Shown here: piece by piece, positions 1-13,900 of the stretch
Layout of the letters: every line of letters starts with the position of its first letter
Numbering within the stretch: position 1 is the stretch's first letter
Origin: Edolisoma coerulescens
Lineage: Eukaryota > Chordata > Aves > Passeriformes > Campephagidae
Reading direction: 5' to 3'
DNA: 64,000 bases
Assembly: GCA_013397115.1 (NCBI GenBank)
Contig: VWZW01001414.1
Coordinates: 767,166-831,165 of the forward strand
Translations under genes and position numbers: made by a program
The notes under the pieces: model-generated
What the model was told of the DNA's origin: nothing
The model's database searches: none
The model's input: the letters and a program-made list of their open reading frames with translations, nothing else

Positions 1-3000
1 AAAGGGTGGTGGCAGACAGAAATAAATCTAAATTTGAAATGCAACACATCATTAAAGCCAAACAGCAGTGCTGTACTCAGAGCATCTGAATCAGGAGGTG
101 ATCTCTGTCTGGTCTGGTGAAACAACACCTGGTGCAGGTCAGAGGAAGGTACAGCTACAGAAACCTTCAAGAGCATCAGCAGAAATGATTGCAGCCTTGA
201 AAAGACATGTAAAGAAAAATCAGTCCAGAAATGTAGAAGGTAGGCAAAGCAATCACTAAGTGACAGTGTAACTGCCTAGGGGAGCTGGGGACTAATTACT
301 CACCATGGTGCAAGGAAACAGAACTAGAAATACTGGGAGGAGATCAGGGAAACTGTACTTCAGACAAAAATCTAAAATATGCATTAATGGAGCTCATAGG
401 CTATGAATTTATCTTCATGGAAAACAGAGACAGTGCCTTTGCCTCAAACTGTTGAATCTAGAACAAAAATGTTAAATATACCACTGGGAATAATTGCTAT
501 CCTTGTCTGGAATATTTCTCTAAATTTGATCTTCTGTATTCATTAGAGAATTCTGAAAGAAAGAATAAGCCCACAGACATTGCCCAAAATATGTAAGATA
601 GCTTGGAAACCCTTTTCTTAAAGATCATAAATTCTCTCTGAAGGGTCTGTGGGACATGGTAAGAGTCAAATTGAGCCTCATTTCAAGGAAAACTCATTCT
701 AAAGGCAGGCCAATAATTGGATAAATAAAGCATAATCTTATCAAGTACATACTGCTCTGTGATATGTTCACACCTTATTAACCTTGTAAGCTCAACTCTA
801 AATAAAGAGAAGGACCTTAAAGGCTCAGCATGTTATTTCAGTGTTAGTGGTTTGGAAGAGGATGTGAATAGCAGACTGTACCTTACTGATAGTCTTAAGG
901 TTTTTCAGTTGTAAAATGTGAAGGCTGTTGAGAAATTGCATTCAAGCCCATACTCTGGCATTCAGAAATGCAGTATGGAATAATTTCATCAGTCTGGTTC
1001 TCCTGTGAGTGTTATGGAATTCATAAATATAACTTCTTAAGGATCTGAAATTAGGACACCTAAGAAAAAATGCTCATCAGGCATTGAAAAATAATTTTCA
1101 GGATATTGTTCTGTGCAGTGGTTGTATAAAAAGCCAAGAGTGATTGGATGCATAAAAACAGGAATGGAAATTATACTGTCATGATGTTAGTCCTCTGTAA
1201 TCTGGATCCAGTTATGTTGGCATCTGCTTTAAGCAATGGTATTTGTTACACAGCAACCCCCAAATCTGACAGCAAGCAGCACGTCTGCTACTGGGTATTA
1301 ACAACCACCTTAACAGCATGTAGAGTGACTGACACACTCGAGATAACGAGTTTAACAAAAGTATTGCACAAGTGATGCTTTTGTGGGGTGTAATATTTGC
1401 TATAGTGTCATGTCAGGAGAGCATTTGCAAATGTACCTCGTTAAAACTGCCATACAAAAGACTTCCTGTCAGGAAGATGACACATGGGTGCTGTCCCAAG
1501 AAGTGCAGTATCAGAGCTGGAGCTAATCCTTGAAAGCTTCCTGCTGACATTGAGGGGGAAGAGGAAGCTGAAAAAATACTTTCGAAGCTGAAGCCAAAGG
1601 AAGTCATCCAGATTTGGGGGTACTATTTAGGGAATAAGATATTCCTGTAAAGTTCAAAGTGTTAGTGGCTGGGCTGTTACTTCAGAACTGTATGTGAGGA
1701 AGTCTCTTCAAGTTAGGCAGGAGCTGCTTTGGTTTTGATCTTGTCATTAGGAACCTGACAAGACATCTTGCTAAAACACATGTTTAGGTTTTATCTATAA
1801 ATCCATCTAATATTGTGATTAGGTTGATGTTAAGATCATAAATCTGGGATACCGTATTTAGGATGCAGCAGAAAGGGAGCCCTGTAGGACTAACTCCAAT
1901 GGATTCCACTCCATCAGCAATTCCAGGACTTGGGTATGGTCAGGTGCCTCCTGCCCAGCTACACCTGCTCCTGGGGAATGGGTGCTGCTAGCTGCTGGCT
2001 TGGAAAGAATTCCTTTGCTGGTCAGGGGCCGGGGCCTCTTTCACTCGGAGGACGGAGAAAAGATGCCTTGCAGCTCTCCATGTGTGCCAGCTTATCACAG
2101 CCTTTGTAAATATGTATCTTTAGTGGAAAGTATTTATGCTATTCACAGTGGCAAGAACAACTGAACTTCCAGGAGGCTTTGTTATTTTTCTTTCTGAGGT
2201 TGCCCAGCCAGATTAGAAATAATTAACTAGAAAGCAAACTTGTGTCTATTGTAAACCAAACGAAAAAGAATTGCGTAGAACTAAGTTTCTTTACCTGCAT
2301 TGGGATATTGTTAGAAAATAAACAGCACAGAGCAAATATCCACTCGACCTGCTCAAGTGACAGTGGAGATTCTGGACAAAAAAAGAGAGGAGCCTCAAGC
2401 AAACAAATAATCAGATCATGAATGTTCAGTGACTAAACCACGGTACAAAAATCTTCGTGTGATTGAAGTACACTGAAAATGAGCCACACAAAGTTTAGCT
2501 CTCAAGTTGGAGAACAAAGAGGTTAGGAAAAATACAAAGAGAATTTAAACAAACTCTTCTGAATTTGAAGGTGCAGTTCAAGTGTTTACCAGGGATCAGT
2601 TCAAATAGATTTGCCACCTGACCTGAACAGCTTTGGTGTTGTTAGCAATATTTCAGTTCTGGGGCTGAAATTTGAAAACAGACGGATTATTTTTTTTGTG
2701 CATAATTTATGGACAATTGTTAGTTTCACAATTATATAAGCAAAACAAACACTAAAATGGCATTGTTTGCTCTGTGCAAGGAGGAGGAGCATTCCTTCAA
2801 CATGCCAATGTCTCAAATTAACTTATGAATACAATATAAATTCAGAATATTTATGAAAAGCAGTTATGGAACAGAAAGCAGGAGACAACAATTCCTTTGA
2901 TGATTTATCACAATGACATTTATTCTTCTACAGCAAATGACTGAGGAAAATAAAATTATGTCATCTGGTATGTGTCAAGGCCCCAGAGTGAGAGTTGCTA

Positions 3001-6000
3001 AATGGTCCATTACTGACCTGCTGGTTTCTGATTACTTTTGAGAACAGGCATGTTTTGTGCTTCACTTAGCTGCTGGTTTATCCATGAAGTAAATTATCTG
3101 GAAGGAATGTTTTTGTATTGTTATTTTTATAATGAGATGACTTGAGAAGGAAAACAGTTGTTTCAGATAAACATTGCTGTAGAGTTTTTTCCTGTGTTCT
3201 CTTTATCTGATTACCAGCCCTTGAAATGTGGATGTAACCCCTCACTCTTCAGTCCAGAAACTTTTCCGCAGTTTGAGGATATGAAGAGTCTGCATCAAAA
3301 ATGCAGCAGAATCTGTACTGCAGGATTAGAGCCTAATGCAAAGTTACTACCAGCATCCTCCCATCTTACCCCCTCCAACTCAGAAAACAGGCTAACTGGT
3401 GCCATTGTCCTAGGAAAACACAGATTTATTTCCCTTAGAGGTTCTAGCAAAAGGAAGGATCTCTGTATTATTTATAAGAAACAAATAATATATTTTTTAG
3501 AGAGCTGCAAACCTGTATTCTCATTTAATATCTTAATCCTATTGAAATGAGGAACTCAAACTGCTTGGGAGAATTCCGTTTTTCCAGCACTGGCTTATTC
3601 CAAAGCAATCCAGCCCCCTCTCTGATGGATGGGACTGTCATTTCCACTTGTGCACGCTGCTTTTCACTTCCCTTCTTCCTCAATAAGCAGGTTACTGTTC
3701 CCATGTGTCAAAGGAAGAGATCCTAAGGGAAGGCAAAGCCAGAGATAAGAGTTTTATAGTGGTTGGAGGCAACTTGTTACTCATCGTTCCATCTTCAGGA
3801 TCTTGTATACAATACAAACAGTGGTTTTCTTCCTCGGCTTGTTTATGAGAGTTTTGCTCCCTTGTTTATTTTCAAGCCCTGTTTTTGCATTGTTCTTTTT
3901 CCTTCCACTCAACAGCACTTTTGTTTTGCTGTTTGCCACCTTCCTGTGCTTATCTTGCTTTCCAAATTCTCCTCCTTCTCACTGAGTCACATCTTCCAAA
4001 TGCTGCCATCACCCTGCCCAGCCCTTTCCGTGTATTCTCCTCCAGCCTTCTCACCCTGATTGATGCTGGTTTGTGCCGTGGGTGATCTGATCACACAGCA
4101 GCTCTGGGGGCTCACATGCAGAGCTGTCTGGAGCAGTCTGAGGAGAGGCAATAACGTGGTGGCCGTTTTCCAAAAAACATGGAATATTCCACCTTCCATC
4201 ACTCCATAGTCCCACATCCCCTTTGTCTGTTACAGCAAAGTTGGGACTCCATTTCTCTTTCCCAGGTTCTTGATCTTCAATAAAGAAATTCTGTTGTTAC
4301 CCCCTCAGTACCAAAATAGTGCCCAAAAACTTTGAATTTAAAGGATGTGATATCTGGAAGTTACCCTATGGAAGGGATTTCATTTGCTTGAACACTCTCA
4401 CCTCACTGTAGCAGTCACGGTGTTCTTTGTCTGTAGGCTCCATGGAGGTTGCTCTCTAAAGGATCCAGTTCCACCTGTGTTGTCAAAATAATGCATATGT
4501 GACCAAATAAAAAAAATCATCAGTCTGAGAAGTGGTGGAAGATGAGAGAGAACATTTACATGAAATGTCTGCCTTTCTGGGCTTTTATGTTAAGATTTAG
4601 GGCAATCTGCTTCTGCTGCTTAAAAAAAAAAAGTGGGATTAATTTTTACTGTACAGAAATAACGGCCAAGGATTGTGGATTAATATTCACAAGGAGCAGG
4701 AGAGGTGAAGAGCAAGGATGAAGCCTCTAGCAGGTCTTTGAACATTCTGCAGGCAGAAACCTCATGGAAAATGAAACCAGCTGCAACAGTATTGATGAAC
4801 TGGCATCACCTGCACAAAGCAGATTCCAGAGGGTGAAGAAACCTCTCTCAGATCAACATATCTGCCGACACCTCCAGTAATTCCCACAGCCACCCCAGGT
4901 GTAATTACTGTGCAAAGGTTAATTTGACAGTCCTGTCCGTTAAACGATTGTCACACACCCTGTGTTTGACTGTCTCTTTAAGACTTTGGCAAGTGTTTTG
5001 GCACACTTCGGTTCTACCCTGTTCTCGTAAGTGTTGCTTATTGCTATGGCAACACTAATCAATCATCATGCTAAAAATAGGCCTTTCGTTTTTCAAGAGG
5101 TTATATGTAGGGAATTGCAAATGCAACTGCAGGCTGTGCTTTCCATATGCCACTTTCATTCCCTTCGTTGTAACGTGGAAATACCCCTGCTCACGGCTGG
5201 TAATTACTGTTGCAGACTCCCTTTATTGGACTGGGTGCTCTCTTGAGCCTTAAACCTCTCCTGGTTCTTCCAAAATTGAGGTTCCAAATATAGAAAGTTT
5301 AGGAAAACAAACAGAAAACCTGGAATATTCCCCTTACTTGTTTTTGAGTGTCACAGGTGTGCTGGGGTGTAACAATTTTTAAAGGAGTTTATAAGATGTC
5401 TAAAAAATCTGGAGGTGACAATACCTAAGATACCTCCTTTGAGAGCTTTACACAAAGAAACCTTATCATTGAAGACACTGTGACTGAAGATTTTGTATTA
5501 TTCTGTAGAACTTAAGTTTAATTTCAAGTTAAAGATTGAATTTGCCGCTATTTTATTCCCAAGAGGAGCCTTGCAATCTGTAGAGGTAGTGAACTGAAGA
5601 GCTGGAAACAGTGCCCTGTGCATTCCCATGTGTGCTCGGCATCGATCGCCTCCAGGTCAGTGCTGGAAGAACACGGGCCCCAGAGGAGGCAGAGCAGAAA
5701 GGGAGTGGTGCTCAGAAGAAAAGAAGAATCTACTAAAAGGTTTATTACCTACTATTCACTCCCCAGTTTGATTCTGACTGTTGCATAACAATTTTAATCC
5801 CCAGTTAAGTAAATATGTGGTCATTTGAGGGGAAAAAAACCCGACTTTTTGCATGATGAATAATAGTCTTTTGAATGATGCATAAACAGTTTTCTGGTTC
5901 TGCCAGAGCCCTCTGCCAATTAGTCAGAGTGCAGCTGATGAATCATGAGACACATTCTGTGAAATGTTCGAAAATTTGGACCCTGCTAAGTGTTCCTGTA

Positions 6001-7898
6001 AGGCAGCGAGACCCCCCACAGCTGCTGGAGCAGTGGTTGCCAGTCAGTTGAGTTTCTGAGAGAGATTTTTGCGGTGGAGGACTTTCTGGTGAATTTGAAT
6101 TTTCATTTGGGGTAAACCCATGTTACCATTTATAATCTGAAATTAGGTTGTTACAGTTCTCTCCTTCATACTAAACACACAGAGAGGCTGACTGTGGGTG
6201 GCTTTACAGAAAGTGGCTCTCTAATGAGGTGGCTTGAGGTAAATGGCACTTACCATTCTTCTATGCTATTCTAAGGATCCTTGGTCTTTTCTTAATGCTT
6301 CTTTTTTGAAATACAAGGTTAAAAGATCTCTTGTTTTAATTAGAGTTTAGATTCTGGGTCACAGGAATCAACAACTAGATTCAAGCAGTGGCTTGCTGAG
6401 CTGCTACAGGCAGCCCAACGCAGCCTCACGTTCAATACATGGAACGGTGACATTTCGGTGTCATGACCTGGCTCACTGCTGGCAACCTCTGGACAGTGAT
6501 TGAAAATAGCAGGCATTTCTTTAATACCAAGGTAAAAAGGAAATCTGGCATTTGGCTTTATTCATAATTTCCTCTGAAACTGCAGCTGTGCTTCAGATCA
6601 ACAGCACGAAAGGGGTTTTGCCTTCCATGGCACCAGGACCTTATTTTGAGGAAACTTTCTCACTTGTTTTTTCAACAAGGATTGATTCTAGATGAGCTTA
6701 TTGAGTACTGGATATCCTGTGATCAGAAGAAGACTGAACAATGACTTGTTGGGTGATAACCATTGAAGGAGGAATGTATTTGCTGCAGTCTCCAAGGAGT
6801 TGCCTTCTCATTTCAATTGTTGCACTACACCTGGCCTCCTAAATCCCCTCTTCCCTTACTCACCAGCCCCTCCCTTGGAAGAACTCTCCAAATGTTTTCA
6901 AGCCTGAACTTGGACCAACAGCAGTGTGAACACTGAGGCATCCAAACATCCTCATTGTATAACCTGTATGTACAGCCCAGGAAGGAGTCATTTGCCATAG
7001 GGGATTAGTGATGCATCATACAAGGAACTGGCAGTTAATGCAAGGAAAGGCTTGGTGACTAATAGGAAAGATGCTGAACTCGTGTCCTTTAGAGCTGGTT
7101 AGACAGCTGCTCTATCTGCCTGTCTGAAAACTTGCTTTGAAAGAAGAACTGTGAAATGAGAAATAAGATACATTTGAAATATTTATTCTGTTGGAATTAT
7201 GCTGGGTTAGGGTTAGCATTACAAATTCTAGTAAAAATAAGCCAACTAAGCTAAGCAATGCTCAGAAAAATAAGTTTACTCTCATGTAAATACAGAATAT
7301 TAATCTTTAACAAAAACATTGGTGTATATTTTTTGCATTATTATCTAAAGATTTATTTGGATTTAGTATAAAGGAAGTTTCACAGGGGCTCATAATCCAT
7401 CTTAATTTCATTAATAGGAAATTATGCTAAAATTCATTTCTCACTGAAAATTAAGACAAGCCCTCACACATGGAAGCATTGGTCAGGACCTGCATCTGGT
7501 GAAGTGTCCTTGGGTTATTTTATATGAGGATAGACTGGCCTATGATGAGGGATATTGAGTTGCTCTCAAGATCTTAGTGAATTGAATTTCTAGCAAGACA
7601 TTCAGGACATTCATACTCCTGGGCATAATGAGCATGAAAACCATTGCATCTAATTATTCCAGAGTGCTTATACTGATTTATTTATACCTTCATTATCGTT
7701 TCTGGCTTTTAGATAGAATCTCTGCATCCCTCCAGAATCATCAAACCTTTCAGGTTTACGTTCTGTGAACGTTTACTCTTTTTCTTGAAGTAATCTGAAA
7801 AAATTAAGAAAGCTGATACCAAAAGGGGTGTACTGAATATGTCAGCTGATGAAGCAAGGCGTATTTTTTGTGTTAAACATGCTTTTCTTTTGTTGCAG
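1..7898 (+). other. PITPNC1: PITPNC1 intron (partial)
   Basis: Upstream part of the intron before the exon at 7899. The preceding human-type exon, ending in the ITEYT segment, is not found here. The many short ORFs show no family similarity or splice context. No repeat family is recognised with confidence. A two-unit TTAGGG-like stretch at 7204–7216 is too short to matter. Confidence 0.8.
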
Positions 7899-7970
7899 TG
7901 TTCGTTTTTGCCTAAATTCTCCATTCATATAGAGACAAAATATGAGGACAACAAAGGAAGCAATGACAGT
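7899..7970 (+). CDS. PITPNC1: PITPNC1 internal exon (CSFLPKFSIHIETKYEDNKG)
   Basis: 72 bases, 24 codons, reading CSFLPKF... and ending GSNDS. Acceptor TTTTGTTGCAG and donor GTAAGT flank it; phase 0 on both sides. It corresponds to about residues 99–122 of the human protein, part of the PITP lipid-binding fold. Human has Thr where the last residue here is Ser. Confidence 0.95.
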
Positions 7971-10900
7971 GTAAGTATGACACCTTGTGCAAAATTTGAT
8001 TTAATCCTCTTTGTTGACCACAGTCCGTGTCTGGGGCCTCTAGGTCTCTCAGTTTGGGAAAAAGGCCCCATCAACCTGTGCCTGTGCCCCTCCCTGGGTG
8101 TTCTGGTCTTGAGCAGCTGCAGAGGAGTTACCTCTGAAGCACCAGGAGATGAAAGATCTGTATACACACCTTCCTTTCTGCCTCTCCTATTCTACTTGTT
8201 CCTTCTCTAAACATAACATAATTTACATATGTGAATTTAGTCCTGATGAGCATAAATGGAAAGTAAAGAAAAGATGACTGTCTCCTTTTTTTTTTGGTGT
8301 AATTGTATTCCACTTTCTGTGTTTTACATTATTATCTCTGAATAAAGGGGGTTGAATTCCAAGGAGGTGTCAGGAAGAACAAACAGGAAACTAAACAATG
8401 GTCAGATATGAGAGATCTCAGAGAACAGCTTCAGGAACAATGGCTGTGCAGTTAGATGATGCTTTTGGCAGTCCCTTACCCGAAGTTTAAAAGTTTTCAG
8501 AGTTAGAGCTTAGAGATGAGAGGGACAATTAACTATGTGAAATCCTCTCTAGAGGAAGGGCAGGAGTGAGTTGCCAGCAGCTGCTGCTCAGAGAGGCTCA
8601 GCAGCAGAAGGCAGGAGGTCAGTCAGACTTTGCTGTCCAGACAGAGAGCAAAGCAGAGTCAAACACCTTGCAAAAAAAAAAAAGAATAACTTTCAGTAAA
8701 GCCCAGCATGTAAAGATTGAACCCTTGGGTTCATACACAAATATGTTTCTCCCTGTTTCATTTTGGTATGCATTGGCTGCAGACTTACGGGAAGAAGTTT
8801 CTTGTAGGCATGAAATAAAGTTTAAATGTCTGGAAGTTTGATCTGTAATACAGAGACCCAATGAAGGGATGCTTGAACTCATTCTTGAGAAGGGAAAAGG
8901 CAGTCAAGCAGATTTTAAGGGGTCTGAGCATAGCCTTCCAGTGTCCTGGGGTATCCCTCCAGCAGCCTTGGTAAGAGGAACGTGTTCTGTTCTCCAGGTG
9001 GGAGGTGCATTTCCCTCAGCCCCCTGGGCCTGCCTGTTCATGAGGCTGACAGCTGTTGCACTGCTTATGGCAGAATAATTACATGTACAAGAACAAGGTG
9101 GAATTTGGAATAATGCTTTTGGCATGCAGACACTTTCCCACTGGGACCATGACAGAGATCATCTATTAGCTACCAGATACCGACCACTCACAGTCACTGC
9201 TACTCTAAGCCAGATCAGTGAGTGAGTTAAAAAGAAGTGTGTTACATTACCAGGTAGATGAACATTGTGTAATTTATGCACTTTTTAATGTTCACTTCTG
9301 CTTTTTGGCAGCACTTTAATTCAGAGCAAGCCCACACCTTAGGTTTTGGGAGGGTGCAGACTGATTTTCTGGTGCATTATAATGTCAGCAGTGAGCAGAC
9401 ATGATCTGGGCTGCTGTCTGACAGAGGAAGAACTGAAGCTATTTAAGCAGAGTGAATTCTTTCAGTGTGTCAGCTTGTGGCTAAAATACTGTGAATCAAG
9501 CCTGAACAGTATCCAGCCAGGGAATTTAAGATGAAAGTGGCGCAGAGGTGGGACACTCCAGTGATGTAAATCAAAGAAACTCTATTCTGCTTGAATCCAG
9601 CTCTTCCAATGTCATTTTTACCAGAGTGCCAGTGGGGTGATATCATATTACCTTTCTATTGCAGCACCTGAGTCACAGACTAAGCCAGTGTTTACCTAGA
9701 TTAAGAGATTTCACTGACCCTTACTTGAACTGAGGAGGAGAAAGAGCAGATGAATTAGAGGGTTGCACTCCAGCCCTAATTTCCCTGATTTTGTAATTCT
9801 GAGAGCTATGCTGTTCACTGGTGTGAACACAATAAACCAATGGAAGATCTATGCTCCCGTGACCTTGACATGGGGCCACAGACATGACTGGTACAGCACT
9901 GAAATGCTGGAAGGTTTGTAGATATGGAGAGGCTTCTGTTAATCCAAACACCTTGGAACTAGGAGTAGGAGTCAACCTCATTCCATTGCTCAATGGGCAG
10001 GCTTAAACTTCCCTTAAGAACTTGCAAAGTGGATTTCTCCTTTGTGTCAGATGAGTTTAGATGAAATGTCACTGTTTGTCTGGTTAGAAAACAACAGGAA
10101 GCATAGCATCCATTCCTTTAGATTTCCATAGATACACTGTATTTTCCTTCATTGCTACTATCAGCCTTGTCTGACAAAGAAATAATTAAACTGAAAAATA
10201 CTTCGTAAATTTTGCAGTTGTAATGCAAAATAGACTGAATGAATATTAATGGTACAGTAACAAGGGCAATCATACAAGTCTGATTTTAACTCAGCAATTT
10301 CTCAAATTTTTTTTGGATCATTTTTGAATGATCAAAAAAAAGGTTTTTTGAAATCTTTGCAGTCTGATCTATTCTTCATTTCCATACTGTCTGATAAAGT
10401 AGATATTGATTGTAAAAAACAATACTTAGATATAAGGATACTAAAACTAATTCCACTGATCCATGGAAGAAAGCAATATAAATGGTCTTGGGTTCCTGTC
10501 GTTTGGTAGGCTGGTATGTTATTAGAATTATTTTATGTAACATGTTGCATTGTCTGGTATAGTTCTACCTAAGTATTACAATTTATCTTGATGCAAAGTT
10601 CCCACTCATTTTTCTTCCCATTTGGCATGATAGAAGATACTAGTGAAAGATGGTATCTGCTCTGGAACCTGATTTTTCTGTGTCTTAGACTTCATTATCA
10701 TTTTAGCCTGTTTTAAATCTGTTAAAGCACTCTTGTTGCAATCTGTTAAAGTTTGCAGTTGATTTTCACAAATACAAACACTGACAGAAAGAACAATGGA
10801 CAATAAATGTCTTTATTTAGGTAACCTTGTGTAGTAGTGCAGAACCATAAATCCATTCAGCTGTGATTTCAGTGCTCAGCTGATTTTGATGTATCCCATG

Positions 10901-13900
10901 TAGATGTTCCATGGCAACTCTGTCCTTAGAAAAACAGCCAGTGTTGGATGAACATGTTAGTACATCAAATATTGTCCCTGCTACCTTGCAGCTTTGCAGC
11001 TTCATTAACACTGTCAGAAACTGGACCAGTGAATCAGTCCAGTCAGTGTTTCCTCTTGCAGGTCTTTTAAAAAGTCAGCTTCTTAAAGAGAAATTTTATT
11101 TTGATTTTACTTCTGTTTTAAATTACAAAATGGAATTTCTAAAAATTAGAATGTTTCATGAGATGTAAATGGCACAGGGGGTGGCATCTGTAGAGTACGT
11201 GACAATATTGCTTCCCTTTGCATCCTGAGCTGCTTCCATTGGTCGGGGTCACAGTGGGCAGTGCTGGGCAGGGGGAAGTGCAGGTGCCTACAGCCAACAA
11301 CCTCAGTGAGCACAGACAAGTGTGAAAGAGCACAGGGATCACACACGTCTCCCATAAGGAAAATTAGCACTTTGGGAATTCGAATATAGATACACAAAGT
11401 CTGTATTCTGAATATTAAAAACATAAGGTACATCCAAGAGATTTCTTAGGGTTATCTACTGAAATCTGGTAGAAATCTGGGCAGGAGGGTGTGAGTTACT
11501 GCTTGTGTGTCAATAAATGGGGTGTGTACTTTCCATGAGAAGACTTCCTTGAGCTCTTTTTGTGTTTGCACAGGTATTTTCTGTCAACAGTGCATTGACT
11601 GGTCAGTATTTGTGTCACAAAGGGCTAATTTAGTCAAACTCCATCCTGCTCTCACTTCTCTCCCATCTCTTCTTCTTACCATTTCAGTGTATACTAGAGA
11701 CACATATTTTGGGGTTTTTTCCTTTTAGTGGGGAATGCACCAACTGTGCATTACAATCAACTGTGTTGGTGACAGAGGATCCACCATATGGCTCCAGTGG
11801 CTGCTGTAATCAAAGCCCAGCCGTGTCACACGCGGCAGCGCCGTGCTGTCCCTGCGTGTCACACTCTGGTACTGGGGACAATGTCTGCAAAGCAGCTGAA
11901 GGTGCAGGAAAGGCAGAGTGGGGACAGACACTGCTCAAGCAAATCACTGAATCACAGAGACATTCAGTTTTCCTATTTGTTGCACAAGGATCATTATGTT
12001 TGACTGATTTCTGTTGGTTTGTTTTGTTTTGTTTTTTAGTCACAGAATTAATTGCTGCTGATATTTGGGCAGTGTTTTTTGGCCATCTGATGGTGTCTGG
12101 GGAAAGCAAAAGAAGTACAGCTTGTCAAATAATTCAAAGGTTGTCAATAATAAAAATTCACTGTATGTAAAACTTCCAGTGCCTTGCTGTTTGTAGCATA
12201 ACATTTTTCTCTGGAAAACTCAGTGGCTGGATCTTGATTATGAAACTAAAGTAAAATAAATTTTAGGTATGGCAGCTAAAAAGAAAATCCATTTCTAGTT
12301 TGGTTGAGTTTAGGGTGGGTTTTTTTCTCTATTTTTGTCTCCTATCTTAGTAATGTGGAACTAGGTTGTAACAAAATTGAATATAGCACATGGAAATTAA
12401 ATGTAAATTCACTATTTAAGGCAACTGCCTTGAAACACTGATTTCAGCTGAAAAGGATTCAGCTGTGCCCTGGTTTAGCCTCACTGCACTGCAGGATCTC
12501 ATTCTGGAAATTGTCAAAAGGATTGCTGGGCATCACTCAAAATATGGCAAAGTCAAAGCAGGGGACACTTATAGGGTGATTTTATTTGCACCTGGACTTC
12601 TCCTGTATGATGGTATTGAGCATCCCATAGTTTGCAATGAAAAAATCCTGATTTTATGAAGCTTTTCCCCCTCTAAGAAGTCTCAAAAGATAAGGCAAAC
12701 GAGTGGAAAGGTGAGGCTGAAATTCCTCCTGAGTGAAGAGCTCTCTTTGTCGAACTGAGATCGTATGTCCCAAGCATATATGGCTATCGCAGAACATATG
12801 ACAAGGCCCACACTGACAGAGTGTGAACAAGTGATATGGTTGTGCCTCTACTTTTTGATTTTTCTAAATGAACTACTGAAGTTAGTCAGTAAATCTGGCA
12901 CTTGAACTAGATGTGACTTAAAAAATCTAATCCCAGTAAATATTATAGATAGTCTATTACGGTCTTGGAAGCATAGCTACTTTGACATAATTACATAAAA
13001 ATCCATTTCTCTGTCCAGAAAGTACAAATCTTAATGAGATATTTTATAAGAGATGGAATAATAGGGGAGTCGTGACATGGAGATCAAAAGGAGCAGGGAG
13101 CAAGGCTGCAGATAAATATGTAACTGCCTCTCCCACTCCGTGGCACACAGGGATATTCCCAGCTAGTTCAGCGAGCCAAATTCTCTGTTCTCAAAGAGAG
13201 ATTCAACCTTTTTCCGTAGAAAAATTGCTCCCAATTATGTGTGTCCACATAAATAGTTTTATCCAGTGCACAGGTTTGAAATCGGTCAATTCCTGTAATC
13301 TCTGCCCAAATAAATCTCTAAAGGAAATTAAGGGAATTTGGAAGTAGCTGAGGTTGGAGCATGACTTACTGAAAAGTTACACACTGAATAAACTCTGTGG
13401 ATCGAGTTCCAAGTTAGAGTTTTCCTTCAGAAAAACGAGAGCTCCAGTGGAGCACAACCTGCTCAAGGTGTGTGGCACCACACTGGGCAGTAGCCAGTGG
13501 TTCTGGCCGTGGCAATCTGCAGAGATGAGAATTTCAGGGTGGAGAGTGCCTATTTTGTGCCTTTTTTTAATGGAAGAAAAGGATTATTCTTGCAATATTT
13601 CCCACAATTACAGCCCTGCCATGAATTAGCTGTCTCTACAGCCTTCTGACCACAAACTCCTCGTGTTTAGGCTGGGAAAAAAACCATTTTGTAATAATGA
13701 CAGAGCCAAACACCTTTCCAGCTGGTAATCCCTTGGATAGCTCCTTTGCTCTTGAAGATGGAAACAAAACATCACAAGAGAGAATCATGTATTATGAAAC
13801 AAAGCCAAGCCAGGGGCACAGATGTGACCCTCAGAGTCCTGGTGGTGCAGATGAGTGAGGAGTTTGCCAGTGTGGATGGAATCAATGCATTCAGCTGAAT

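Noticed and set aside
1148..1375. 75-codon ORF near the window start, as a possible upstream PITPNC1 exon
   Set aside because: No similarity to the PITP N-terminal region and no matching splice sites.
7204..7216. GGGTTAGGGTTAG, telomere-like
   Set aside because: Only two units; expected by chance in this length of sequence.
11709..12170. 153-codon ORF in a PITPNC1 intron
   Set aside because: No recognisable domain, no splice-site framing and overlapping ORFs on both strands; consistent with chance in 9 kb of intron.
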